A DNA stretch of 64,000 nt, taken from the NCBI RefSeq assembly GCF_018402495.1, contig NZ_JAGYIU010000001.1:372001-436000 (forward strand), in the 5' to 3' direction. The position numbers and the translations under genes are program-made. Below are positions 53,348-63,500 of the stretch, one piece after another. The notes under the pieces were generated by a model. It had not been told where the DNA came from. It searched no databases and saw only the letters and a list, made by a program, of their open reading frames with translations. This DNA comes from Pseudoalteromonas sp. GTDB lineage: Bacteria > Pseudomonadota > Gammaproteobacteria > Enterobacterales > Alteromonadaceae. The first letter of the stretch is position 1; every line of letters begins with the position of its first letter.

Positions 53348-55945
53348 GTGTTAGCTAAAAATTTTAAAAAAAGCTTATTAGCAGTAAATATCGGCTTAGT
53401 AATGGGAGCCGGGTTCACTGGTGCTGCATTCGCAGCCGATGAAACTAAAGTTCAAGAAGATGTTGAAGTTATTGAAGTACGTGGTATTCGTCGCTCTTTA
53501 GAGGCATCTTTAAATACTAAACGTTTTGCAGATTCAGTAGTAGATGCCGTATCTGCTGAAGATGTAGGTAAGTTTCCAGATAGTGATGTAGGTGAAGCAT
53601 TAGGGCGAATTTCAGGTGTTGCGGTGAATCGCGCATTTGGTCAAGGTTAACAAGTGTCTATTCGTGGTGCATCAGCGCAGTTAACTCGTACTTTACTTAA
53701 TGGCCACTCAGTTGCTTCAACAGGTTGGTATGATCAGCAAAATATTGATCGTAGCTTTAATTACACATTACTTCCGCCAGAAATGGTTGGCAGTATTGAA
53801 GTATATAAATCATCACAGGCTGATATTGTAGAATGTGGTGTTGGCGGTACTGTCATTGTAAAAACGCGAAAGCCATTGGATTTAGACGCAAACACTGTTT
53901 TTGGTAGTGTTAAAGCGGATTATGGCTCAATTTCAGAAGAAGTAGATCCAGAAATATCTGGTTTATATAGCTGGAAAAATAACGATGAGACCTTTGGTGC
54001 GCTGGTATCAGCAGCATTTTCAGAAACAAACTATCAACGTAATGGCATTGAATCGTTAGTTGGCTGGGGTGACATAGTCCCTTCAACATTCCAACAACAG
54101 CGCGAGCGTACTGCGTTAAACGCCACATTCCAATACAGACCGAGTGATGAGCTAGAGCTGGGTTTGAACATTATGAGCTTAGATTTATCAGCGGATAATG
54201 CAAATACTTCACTTTTTACTATATTCCCTGATGATAAAAGTGTGGCGTGTGAGCAGGTAAATGTAGATGGTACATGTACTTTTTATCGTCGTTCAGGTGA
54301 TGGCGCTAATCCAGGTTGGGCACAAACGTGGGCGCGTGCTGGTTCTATGACATCGGATACGGTTGATCTTGATTTCAAATATATAGGCGAAAATTTTGAA
54401 GTTAAGGGTCGAGTTGGTAATACCCAATCAGATGGGGGGACTGACTTAACCGCTAATTATGGTTTTTGGCTAGGAACTGCTGCAGATTATGCGGGTATAT
54501 ATGATGCCACTGGTGACGAAATTAAAATTGATGTGGCAAACAAATCATTTACCCCTGATGATTTTCAAGGTCAATTATCATCTGCGGGTTGGGCGCTTAA
54601 AAAGCAGCCAAATACAGATGAAGAGACCTATGCACAGCTTGATTTTACTTTCCCTGTAGACCTTGGCGCTATTACATCAATAAAAACAGGCTTGCGTTGG
54701 GCAGACCATGAAGTCAAGCAAGAAACCTATACAGCTAATGTAGTTGATACAATTTCAGCTTATGATGCCTCACGGTATTACTCTGGTACGGTCACATCAG
54801 GTGCAGGCTATGTACTACCTGAACCAAATCTAGATCAAATGATAAGCGATGGTTACGCCGCGATCACAAGTTTTGACAACACATCAATTGCTTATAAGTC
54901 GGGCTATGGCACCATTAAAGAAGAAAACTTATCGTTATATGCAATGGCTGATTTTTCCGCGGAGGGTATGCGTGGTAACTTCGGTATTCGTTATGTTTCG
55001 ACCGATGCTGAGTCAGATTATTATGCGCTTGATCCAACAGGAAATTACGGTAATGGCTTAAGCACCGAAAAAGCCGATTACAGTGAGGTCTTGCCAAGTG
55101 TAAATGTGGCCTTTGACTTAACTGAAGATGTTATTTTACGCTTTTCAGCGGCGCAAGTAATTTCACGAGCAAACTACACTGATATGTTCGCGGCATCTTC
55201 GCTTTCAGGTTATGAAGACGGCACCGTAGGTAACGAAGTTATTAGTACAGGTAATATTGGGCTTGAACCATTTAAAGCGACACAGGTTGACTTAGGTGTG
55301 GAGTATTATTTTGATGGCGACGGTATGATAAGTGCTACCTTTTTCATAAAAGATATTTCATCGTTTACCAAAGTTGACCAAATTTTGAATCAAAGTATTG
55401 GTATTGTTGATCCAGATTCAGGTGTAGATAACTGGACGGTAGCGACTAAAGGTACTGGCTCAGGTGGAGAAATCAAAGGGATAGAGCTGCAAGTTCAAGA
55501 TGGGTTCGATAATGGCTTTGGTTATCAAGCAAACTATACATGGGTTGATTCAGAAGCACCCGCAGAAAACTTCCCAGACCGTATCGAGTTATTCTCAGAT
55601 TCATCTGAGCACACTGTAAACTTAGTTGGTTACTACGAAGCAGATGACTACAGTGTTCGTCTTGCATACAATTGGCGTTCAGAATATATGGTTCGTGAAG
55701 CACCTTATTTTTACGGTAACCGTGAGCATCAAGATTATGGAACACTTGATTTAACTGCGAACTACGCCGTAACTGACTATTTAGATCTAACATTTGAAGC
55801 GGTCAATTTAACAGAAGAAGATAGCATTCAAGTAGGTACAGCCACAGGCGCCGCTGAAGTTAAGCCAGAGCTTCGTAACGGCTATCCTGCATGGAGTTTT
55901 GAAGGTGAAGCACGCTACAGAGTAGGTATCGCTTTGCGTTTTTGA
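53348..55945 (+). pseudogene. TonB-dependent receptor interrupted by an in-frame TAA
   Basis: The whole frame is about 865 codons, normal for an outer-membrane TonB-dependent transporter. The signal peptide ends near AAFAAD (about residue 30). A TonB-box-like IEVRGIR and the plug domain follow. A TAA at 53648-53650 stops it after RAFGQG; the frame goes on with QVSIRGASAQLTRTLLNGH, so the usual GQGEQVSIRG suggests a GAA-to-TAA change. The barrel (about 230-865) ends correctly in aromatic RVGIALRF. GTG start with AAGGGGAA upstream. It heads the halogenase-SapC cluster. Confidence 0.88.
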
Positions 55946-55966
55946 TAAAAAATAAATAGCACAATG

Positions 55967-55994
55967 AAAGCCCAGAGATGACTGGGCTTTTTTT
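55967..55994 (+). terminator. Terminator between receptor and halogenase genes
   Basis: AAAGCCCAG-agatga-CTGGGCTTT followed by TTTT. The halogenase therefore needs readthrough or its own promoter. Confidence 0.9.
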
Positions 55995-56019
55995 AGCGAA
56001 TGAATAAAGTGGTTTTATT

Positions 56020-57539
56020 ATGATAAAAAAATAGCCATTGTTGGTGGGGGGACGGCGGGTTGGTTAACCGCTAATCATTTAGGTCAAGCCTTACTGGGCA
56101 AAAATACAGAAATAACCTTGATTGAATCCCCGACAATTCCCACTATTGGTGTAGGTGAGGGAACGGTTCCTTCAATTCGTCATTCGCTTGAAAAGTTTGG
56201 TATTCGTGAAACTGATTTTATTCGAGCGTGTGATGTTACCTTTAAACAATCAATAAAGTTTGTAAACTGGTTAGATAAAACGAAGCATGGTGAGAATTAC
56301 TATCATCATCTGTTTGATCATCCCTACATATTTGGTGAAGAAGTGACCCAGCAATGGCTAGCAAACGGGTCTCAACATCGCTATGCCGCTGCTGTGTCTA
56401 AACAAGAAATTTGTTGTGAAGAAAACTATGCGCCAAAAACGATAGCGACCCCAGAGTATGTAGGAGTTAACGGCTATGCTTATCATTTTGACGCAAGAAA
56501 GTTTGCCACCTTTTTAATGAAGCATGCACAAACTACTTTTGCAGTTAAACACCTTTATGCTGATATTTTAGATGTTTCGCTTGATGATAACGGCTTTATT
56601 ACTCATTTAATAGATAGTAATAATAACCAGTTACCTTATGATTTTATTATTGACTGTTCCGGGTTTAGTGCTGCAATTATTGGGAAAAAGTTAAATATTG
56701 GGTTTATCGACCGTTCAGAGGAATTACTCACAGATACGGCAATCACATTACAAGTACCTACATCATCAGAGGAAGAAATTCCTCCCTATACTATTGCGAC
56801 TGCGCATCAAGCAGGTTGGATTTGGGATATCGCATTAACACAGCGCCGTGGAGTAGGTTTTGTTTATTCATCTAAACATATGGACGAAGCATGCGCGGTA
56901 AAAAAATTACACCATTATCTTGGTAATAAATTTACCGATTTAAAGCCACGTAAAATTCCGATAAAAGTAGGGCGCAGAGAGGTTTTTTGGCATAAAAACT
57001 GTGTTGCTATCGGTTTATCTCAAGGGTTTGTTGAGCCACTTGAAGCAACGGCTATTTTATTAACGGATTTTTCAGCGGGGTTATTATCAAAGCGATTTCC
57101 TCTACTAAAAGCGGATATGGAATATTTAGCCCCTGATTTTAATCAACGGGTGACGCATGTCTGGGAAAGTACGTTTGACTTTATTAAAATGCACTACTGT
57201 ATTTCAGATAGAAATGACTCTTCTTTTTGGCAAGATAATCGTCAATTGGCAGGCATATCAAAGAGACTTAAAAGTAATTTAGCGCGTTGGCAACACTTTG
57301 CACCACTGCGAGAAGACTTCGATAGTAAGTTTGATTTGTTTGATTTAGAAAATTACCTCTACGTACTTTATGGTATGAATTATTTGCCTCGTAAAGACGC
57401 TATAACCGAACCGGTGGCAGCCATTGCTGACAAGCAATATGCGTTTAAGGCTAATCGTATAACACAGCTATTGGCTGAACTGCCAAAGCATAGAGATCTA
57501 ATAAATAAAATACATCAGTTTGGTTTGCAAAAAAACTAA
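56020..57539 (+). pseudogene. Flavin-dependent tryptophan halogenase family, frameshift at an A7 tract
   Basis: From ATG at 56020 the reading is Met-Ile-Lys-Lys-stop (TAG at 56032-56034). One more A, or a -1 slip on A-AAA-AAA, gives MIKKIAIVGGGTAGWLTANH and a full 507-residue enzyme. The FAD motif GGGTAG is at residues 9-14, the catalytic Lys76 in TFKQSIKFVNW, and the conserved Glu in GFVEPLEATAI. The WxWxIP motif reads WIWDIA. No in-frame ATG or GTG lies between the tract and the conserved FAD motif. Related genes sit with TonB receptors and SapC in sugar-uptake loci, where the substrate is unknown. Confidence 0.85.
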
Positions 57540-57574
57540 GGGCTAAACAATCTAAAAACAATCATGGCCATCAG

Positions 57575-58285
57575 TTAATCGATTCTGAAAAAAGAAGAGA
57601 TAGATAAGCGGCCATTTTTAATATTACTTGTATAGTTATCGTTATTATCTAAGTTAGCGCAATGCAGTAAGTTACTTTTGTATAAAACAATGCGATTTGG
57701 TTTGGCTTTAATATTGATAACTTGTTCGAACAGTACGGTATTGCTATTTAAAAACCCTTGATGTTGGGATTCATTACTTTTGGTTTGTTTAATAATATCT
57801 CTAAAAAGGTGTTGATTTTTTTCAGTGATTTTAATTAAGTTTTCTGGGATGTAGCGATAAATTGAGGTCCCATTAGACGCTTTTCCTGATATATAGTGGA
57901 CAGCTGCAAAGGTATTGTCATCAGTTGAATCTATGTGTGGTATACGTTGTAGTAGGCTCAGTTCAGTTGCATTTTGGGTCACTAAAGATAATTTGCAGCG
58001 ATGTAAATAAAGCGCTTTTTGTCCATGATTAAATAAATTACTCGCTTGTAAAGACGCTATTAGCTGCTTAAAAACGCGATAATAGGGCTCAGGCATTATG
58101 TCCCGTTTTCCAGGAAACAAAGTACCATCACTGCCAACGGACTCTAAATAAGCAACATGGTTGGCAAAATGAACGATAGGTTCAATACTTTTCAAAAAGT
58201 TATCAACGACAATAACATCTTCGTTTTCAGATTCAAGGTGAACTATTTCAACTTTAAAATCAGGGTTTAATTCGTAATTTTTCAT
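57575..58285 (-). CDS. DUF6445-family protein
   Basis: A 236-residue soluble protein. The pattern fits DUF6445: an N-terminal VVDNFLKSIEPIVHFANHV (about 25-43), an HIDSTDDNTFAAVHYIS stretch (about 135-151) with a His-x-Asp pair, and a C-terminal NRIVLYKSNLLHC (about 196-208). The double-stranded beta-helix character resembles 2-oxoglutarate/iron oxygenases. It is convergent with the halogenase, with only 35 bases between stops. The family commonly lies with halogenase and SapC genes. Confidence 0.72.
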   Translation of the reverse strand: MKNYELNPDFKVEIVHLESENEDVIVVDNFLKSIEPIVHFANHVAYLESVGSDGTLFPGKRDIMPEPYYRVFKQLIASLQASNLFNHGQKALYLHRCKLSLVTQNATELSLLQRIPHIDSTDDNTFAAVHYISGKASNGTSIYRYIPENLIKITEKNQHLFRDIIKQTKSNESQHQGFLNSNTVLFEQVINIKAKPNRIVLYKSNLLHCANLDNNDNYTSNIKNGRLSISSFFRID

Positions 58286-58514
58286 TATAGATTTAAATAA
58301 CTCACGGTAAAGATTATTAAATATATTAACAAAATTCTATTATTAAGAAATAAAAAACAAAAAAGTGTTCAGCGTACTTTTTATACATGCTCAGCATGTT
58401 AATTAATAATGTACAAACTGCCACAAAATTTTCACTTTCTTTTTGTTGGCAAAACCTTTAGCCTTAGCCCACTAATAGTAAAAAATCAAATTTATAAAAT
58501 AACGGAGCAGTAAC

Positions 58515-59219
58515 ATGGCGGAGCAACAAGTACAGCCTTTACATAACGAAAAACATGCCAACACTAAAATTAAAAATGGCATCAATATCGAATTTATGAA
58601 AACTCAACACTTAGTGCCAGTTGTAGCACACGAGTTTGCGCGTATCGCCAATGAGTTTCCAATGTCTTTTGTTAAAAATAACGAAACAGGTACTTTTCAA
58701 GCGGTTGCTATGTTTGGCCTAGAGCCAGGTGAAAACTTATTTGTTGATGGCGACAAATGGACAGCTGCGTTTGCACCTATGGCAACGACTCGTTACCCAT
58801 TAGGTTTAGTAAAGCACCCTGAGCAAGATCAATTTGGTATTGTAATTGACGAAGCGAGCTCATTAGTTGGTGAAGAAGAGGGTAATGCATTATTCGAAAA
58901 CGGTGAAGAAACTGATTACCTTAAGCGTCGTAAAGAAGCGTTAGTATCGTTCATTGAGTTTTCACAAGTCACTGATGCGTTCACTAAATTCCTTGCTGAT
59001 AAAGAATTACTAGTAGCACAAACGCTAACGGTTGATATTAAAGGCGAGAAAAAAGACATTAACGGTATTTACCTTATCGATGAGAAAAAACTAAATGAGC
59101 TAAGCGATGCAGACTTTCTAGAGCTTCGTAAACGCGGTTATTTAGCACCTATCTATTCTTTCTTAACGTCTACTCACCAAGTAGCACGTTTAGCACGTTT
59201 AAAAGCGCAACAAGCGTAA
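58515..59219 (+). CDS. SapC-family protein
   Basis: A 234-residue protein of the SapC-like family, named for a Campylobacter S-layer secretion gene but usually found beside TonB receptors and halogenases in marine gammaproteobacteria. HLVPVVAHEFARIANEFPMSFVKN (about 32-55), MFGLEPGENLF (about 65-75) and FAPMATTRYPLGL (about 84-96) are typical. No signal peptide is visible. ACGGAG lies correctly before the ATG. Its role is unknown. Confidence 0.85.
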   Translation: MAEQQVQPLHNEKHANTKIKNGINIEFMKTQHLVPVVAHEFARIANEFPMSFVKNNETGTFQAVAMFGLEPGENLFVDGDKWTAAFAPMATTRYPLGLVKHPEQDQFGIVIDEASSLVGEEEGNALFENGEETDYLKRRKEALVSFIEFSQVTDAFTKFLADKELLVAQTLTVDIKGEKKDINGIYLIDEKKLNELSDADFLELRKRGYLAPIYSFLTSTHQVARLARLKAQQA

Positions 59220-59236
59220 TTTTTAAACAGAATTTT

Positions 59237-59264
59237 AAAAGCGCCTCAGGGCGCTTTTTTTATG
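59237..59264 (+). terminator. Terminator of the SapC-like gene
   Basis: AAAAGCGCC-tca-GGGCGCTTTT then TTT, 18 bases after the stop. Confidence 0.9.
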
Positions 59265-59343
59265 CCATTAAACTCAGTTCACTTGAAAAACCCCACGTAA
59301 CCATTCACATTAGTTTTAATCTTAACTAACAAAAGAACGCACA

Positions 59344-60378
59344 ATGAAAAAATCACTATTACTAGGACTGCTTTGCGGTAGTTTAATGAGTGTGAGCTCA
59401 TCTGCATTGAGTGCGAGCACGCCGTTTGCCATTGCGATTCATGGCGGGGCAGGCACCATAGAAAAAAGTAAATTTACACCTGCTCAAGAGCAAGCTTACC
59501 GCGATAAATTAGCTCAAGCTGTTGAGACTGGGTATAAGGTACTTGAACAAGGCGGAGAAAGCCTTGATGCAGTCACAGCAGCCATTGAAGTGTTAGAGCA
59601 ATCGCCTTATTTTAACGCCGGACGCGGCGCGGTATACACCTATGATGGTAGCCATGAGTTAGATGCTTCTATTATGGATGGTCGTAACCGCCAAGCTGGA
59701 GCGGTTTCGGGCATTAAGCACATAGAAAGTCCAATTAAACTTGCCCGTTTAGTGATGGAAAAATCGGTGCATGTGATGTTAAGTGGCCAAGGTGCAGAAG
59801 AGTTTGCTAAAGAGCAAGGCGTTAGCTTAGTAGAGAATAATATATTTGATACAAAGCATCGCTATGAAGCTTTATTAAAAGCAAAGGAAAAACTAGAGGC
59901 GAGCAAAAACACCAATAAAGATTATCAAGCAGCGCACAAGGCGTTACCCGCTAATTATAAAATGGGGACTGTGGGGGCGGTGGCACTGGATAAACAAGGT
60001 AATTTAGCCGCGGGTACGTCAACTGGCGGAATGACCGCAAAACGTTTTGGCCGTATTGGTGATGCACCAGTTATTGGCGCGGGTACCTTTGCAGAAAACG
60101 CCTCGTGTGCGGTATCGGCAACCGGCCATGGCGAATATTTTATTCGTTATAATGTGGCAAGCGATATTTGCGCACGAGTAAAATATCAAGGTAAAACCAT
60201 TGCCCAAGCGGGGGATGAAGTAATAAATGGGGTGCTTAAACCGATTGGTGGCACAGGCGGTGTTATTATTGTTGATACAAAAGGCAATATTAGCCTGCCG
60301 TTTAACACCACAGGCATGTACCGTGCGAGTAAATCGAATACGCAAGCGACTTATGTAGGTATTTTTAGCGACGAATAA
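59344..60378 (+). CDS. Isoaspartyl peptidase / L-asparaginase (Ntn hydrolase)
   Basis: A 344-residue precursor with a signal peptide (residues 1-24, ending ALSAS), so periplasmic. It matures by autocleavage before Thr209 (MGTVGAVAL), giving alpha and beta chains. HGGAGTIE (about 33-40), YFNAGRGAVYT (about 89-99) and GTSTGGM (about 224-230) line the active site. It hydrolyses isoaspartyl dipeptides or L-asparagine. No good ribosome site is seen, but the ATG fits the signal peptide. Confidence 0.93.
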   Translation: MKKSLLLGLLCGSLMSVSSSALSASTPFAIAIHGGAGTIEKSKFTPAQEQAYRDKLAQAVETGYKVLEQGGESLDAVTAAIEVLEQSPYFNAGRGAVYTYDGSHELDASIMDGRNRQAGAVSGIKHIESPIKLARLVMEKSVHVMLSGQGAEEFAKEQGVSLVENNIFDTKHRYEALLKAKEKLEASKNTNKDYQAAHKALPANYKMGTVGAVALDKQGNLAAGTSTGGMTAKRFGRIGDAPVIGAGTFAENASCAVSATGHGEYFIRYNVASDICARVKYQGKTIAQAGDEVINGVLKPIGGTGGVIIVDTKGNISLPFNTTGMYRASKSNTQATYVGIFSDE

Positions 60379-60500
60379 GCGTTTTTCTTTAGTGGCTGGA
60401 GGTTTATATAATAATTCCCTGATTGTTATGTCCTTTACAGGATTAACCCCAGCCATTTAATTTGCTACAATCGAGGCTCTTTGACTAATTTTTATAAGGT

Positions 60501-63500
60501 ATGCAGGTGGTAAACCTAGGTCAGTTGTTTGGCGAGCTTAAAACGTGCTTAAAAAAAGATCAATTCAGTTTTAAAAAGCGCCTTCATGGTGTTAAAAAAA
60601 TTACCGACGAGAAAAAACTTGCCAATGCGCTTGAAAAAATTGCAGCCGATATCACTCACAGTCAATCGCTTCGCGAGCAACGCTTAGCTGGTTTGCCTAA
60701 CGTTACTTATCCTGAACAATTACCGGTCAGTCAGAAAAAAGACACCATTAAAGAGGCGATTGCGAATAATCAAGTGGTGATCATTGCTGGTGAAACCGGC
60801 TCAGGTAAAACCACACAAATTCCTAAAATGTGTTTAGAGTTAGGACGTGGGGTTGATGGGTATATAGGCCATACTCAACCTAGACGTTTAGCTGCACGTA
60901 GCGTTGCCAATCGTATAGCAGAAGAAATGCAATGCGAGCTTGGTCAGCAAGTGGGTTTTAAAATTCGTTTTAGCGATCAGGTTTCTAATAACAGTTATAT
61001 AAAACTGATGACCGACGGTATTTTATTAGCTGAAATACAACAAGACCGTTTTTTGAATCAATACGACACCATTATTATTGATGAGGCGCATGAGCGCAGT
61101 TTAAACATTGATTTTATTTTAGGTTACCTTAAAAATTTACTTCCTAAACGTCCTGACTTAAAAGTTATTATTACCTCAGCGACCATTGATCCAGAACGTT
61201 TTTCTAAGCACTTTGATGATGCGCCAATTATTGAAGTGTCAGGTCGGACATTCCCTGTGGATGTACGCTATAACCCCATCAGTGATATCCAAAAAGAAGA
61301 CATGGAAGCCGAAGGCGACCAGTTACAGGGGATTTTTGATGCGGTCGATGAACTTTGCGCTGAAGGCCCCGGTGATATTCTGATCTTTTTAAACGGTGAG
61401 CGAGAAATACGCGATACCGCCGATGCGCTAAGTAAGCGTAATTTAAAACACACCGATATATTACCTTTGTATTCAAGGCTATCGAACGCTGAGCAAAATC
61501 GTATTTTTGCGCCGCATTCGCGCCGCCATATTATTCTCTCAACCAACGTGGCTGAAACATCGCTAACAGTGCCAGGTATTCGTTATGTTATTGACCCGGG
61601 TACGGCGCGTATTAGTCGTTACAGTTACCGTACAAAGGTTCAACGTTTACCCATAGAGCCTATTTCGCAAGCTAGTGCTAATCAGCGAATGGGGCGTTGT
61701 GGACGTGTTGAAGCGGGTATTTGTATTCGCTTGTATTCAGAGGACGATTTTTTATCACGTCCTGAATTTACCGATCCTGAAATATTGCGTACTAACTTAG
61801 CGTCAGTTATTTTACAAATGCTGGCATTAGGATTGGGTGATATGGCGCAATTTCCTTTTGTGCAAGCCCCAGATAGCCGCAACATTAACGATGGTTTAAC
61901 ACTGCTTGAAGAGTTACAAGCGGTAAAAGAAGCTAAACGTCATCAAAAAACCAGTTTAACGCAATCTGGTCGAGAGCTGAGTCGTTTGCCAGTGGATCCG
62001 CGTTTAGCAAAAATGGTGCTGACTGCGCATAAGCTGGGTGCATTGCGTGAGGTGATTATTATTGTTGCTGCGCTCTCAATTCAAGACCCACGAGAACGAC
62101 CACAAGAAAAACGCCAGGCAGCGAATGAAAAACACGGTCGCTTTGACGATCCAGACTCTGACTTTATCGCCTTTTTAAACTTGTGGAATTACCTCGAAGA
62201 GCAGCAAAGTGAGCTGACTAACAGCCAGTTTAGAAAGCTATGTCAAAAAGATTTTTTAGCGTATATGCGCATTCGTGAATGGCAAGATATCGTTTATCAA
62301 ATCAGCACTGTGTGCAATGAAATGAAAATGAAAGCCACCACGAATGTTGCAGACAGCGAGCTTATTCACAAAGCACTGTTAAGTGGCATGCTTAGTCATA
62401 TCGGTTTTAAAGACGAAAAGCAGCTGTATAAAGGCGCACGCAATAGCCAATTTCATATTTTCCCAGGCTCGGGATTATTTAAAAAGAGCCCTAAGTGGAT
62501 GATGTCGGCTGAGCTGGTGGAAACCAGTAAACTCTATGCACGTATTAATGCCAAAATTGATGTGAACTGGGTAGAGCCGTTTGCTCAGCATTTAGTAAAA
62601 CGCAGCTACACTGAACCACACTGGGAGAAAAAGCCCGGTGCAGTTATTGCCTTTGAGCAACAAACACTTTACGGCCTGCCTATTGTTAATAAACGCCGGT
62701 GTGTGTACAGCAAGATTGACCCTAAAGTAAGCCGTGAGTTGTTTATTCGCTCGGCGCTGGTTGAACAAGAGCTCGGGCTCAATGAAGGGTTTTTAGCGTA
62801 TAACCGCGAATTAATTGAAGATATTCAAGTACTCGAGAACAAGTCTCGTAGACGCGATATTTTAGTTGATGAGCAAACCTTGTTTGAGTTTTACGAGAAG
62901 AAAATACCCAGCGATATTAACAACCGTGCTGCGTTTATCAAATGGTATAAAACACAAAAACAACAAGACAAACACTACCTGCATATGACGCGCGAAGAGC
63001 TCATGCAGCATGGCGCCAGCAGCATTACCGAATTTGACTACCCTGATACTTGGCAGCAAGATAATTTGATGCTGCCGCTTACCTATCACTTTGATCCAGG
63101 CCAAGCGGTTGATGGCGTTGCCGTACAAATACCCGTTGCACTGTTAAACCAAGTGCAAGAAAGTGGCTTTGATTGGCATATACCGGCATTTCGTCATGAG
63201 CTAATTTGTGGGTTAATTAAGTCATTACCTAAGTCATTGCGTCGTAACTTTGTTCCTGCGCCTAATTATGCCGATGCGGTGTTAGCGGCTATAGAGCCAT
63301 TACAAGGCTCGCTAATCGACTCGCTAAGTAATCGGTTACTACGCATGACTGGCGTCCGTGTAGACCCTGAGGCGTGGGATTTAACTGCGCTTGCTCCGCA
63401 TTTAAGGCTACAATTTGAAGTGCGCGATGAACACGACAAGCTACTAGCACGTGGACTCGATTTAGCTAAACTTAAAGCGCAGCTTCAAGGCAAGGTCACC

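Noticed and set aside
60019..60456. Minus-strand frame of 145 residues over the asparaginase gene
   Set aside because: It lies antisense to conserved asparaginase motifs and is a shadow frame.
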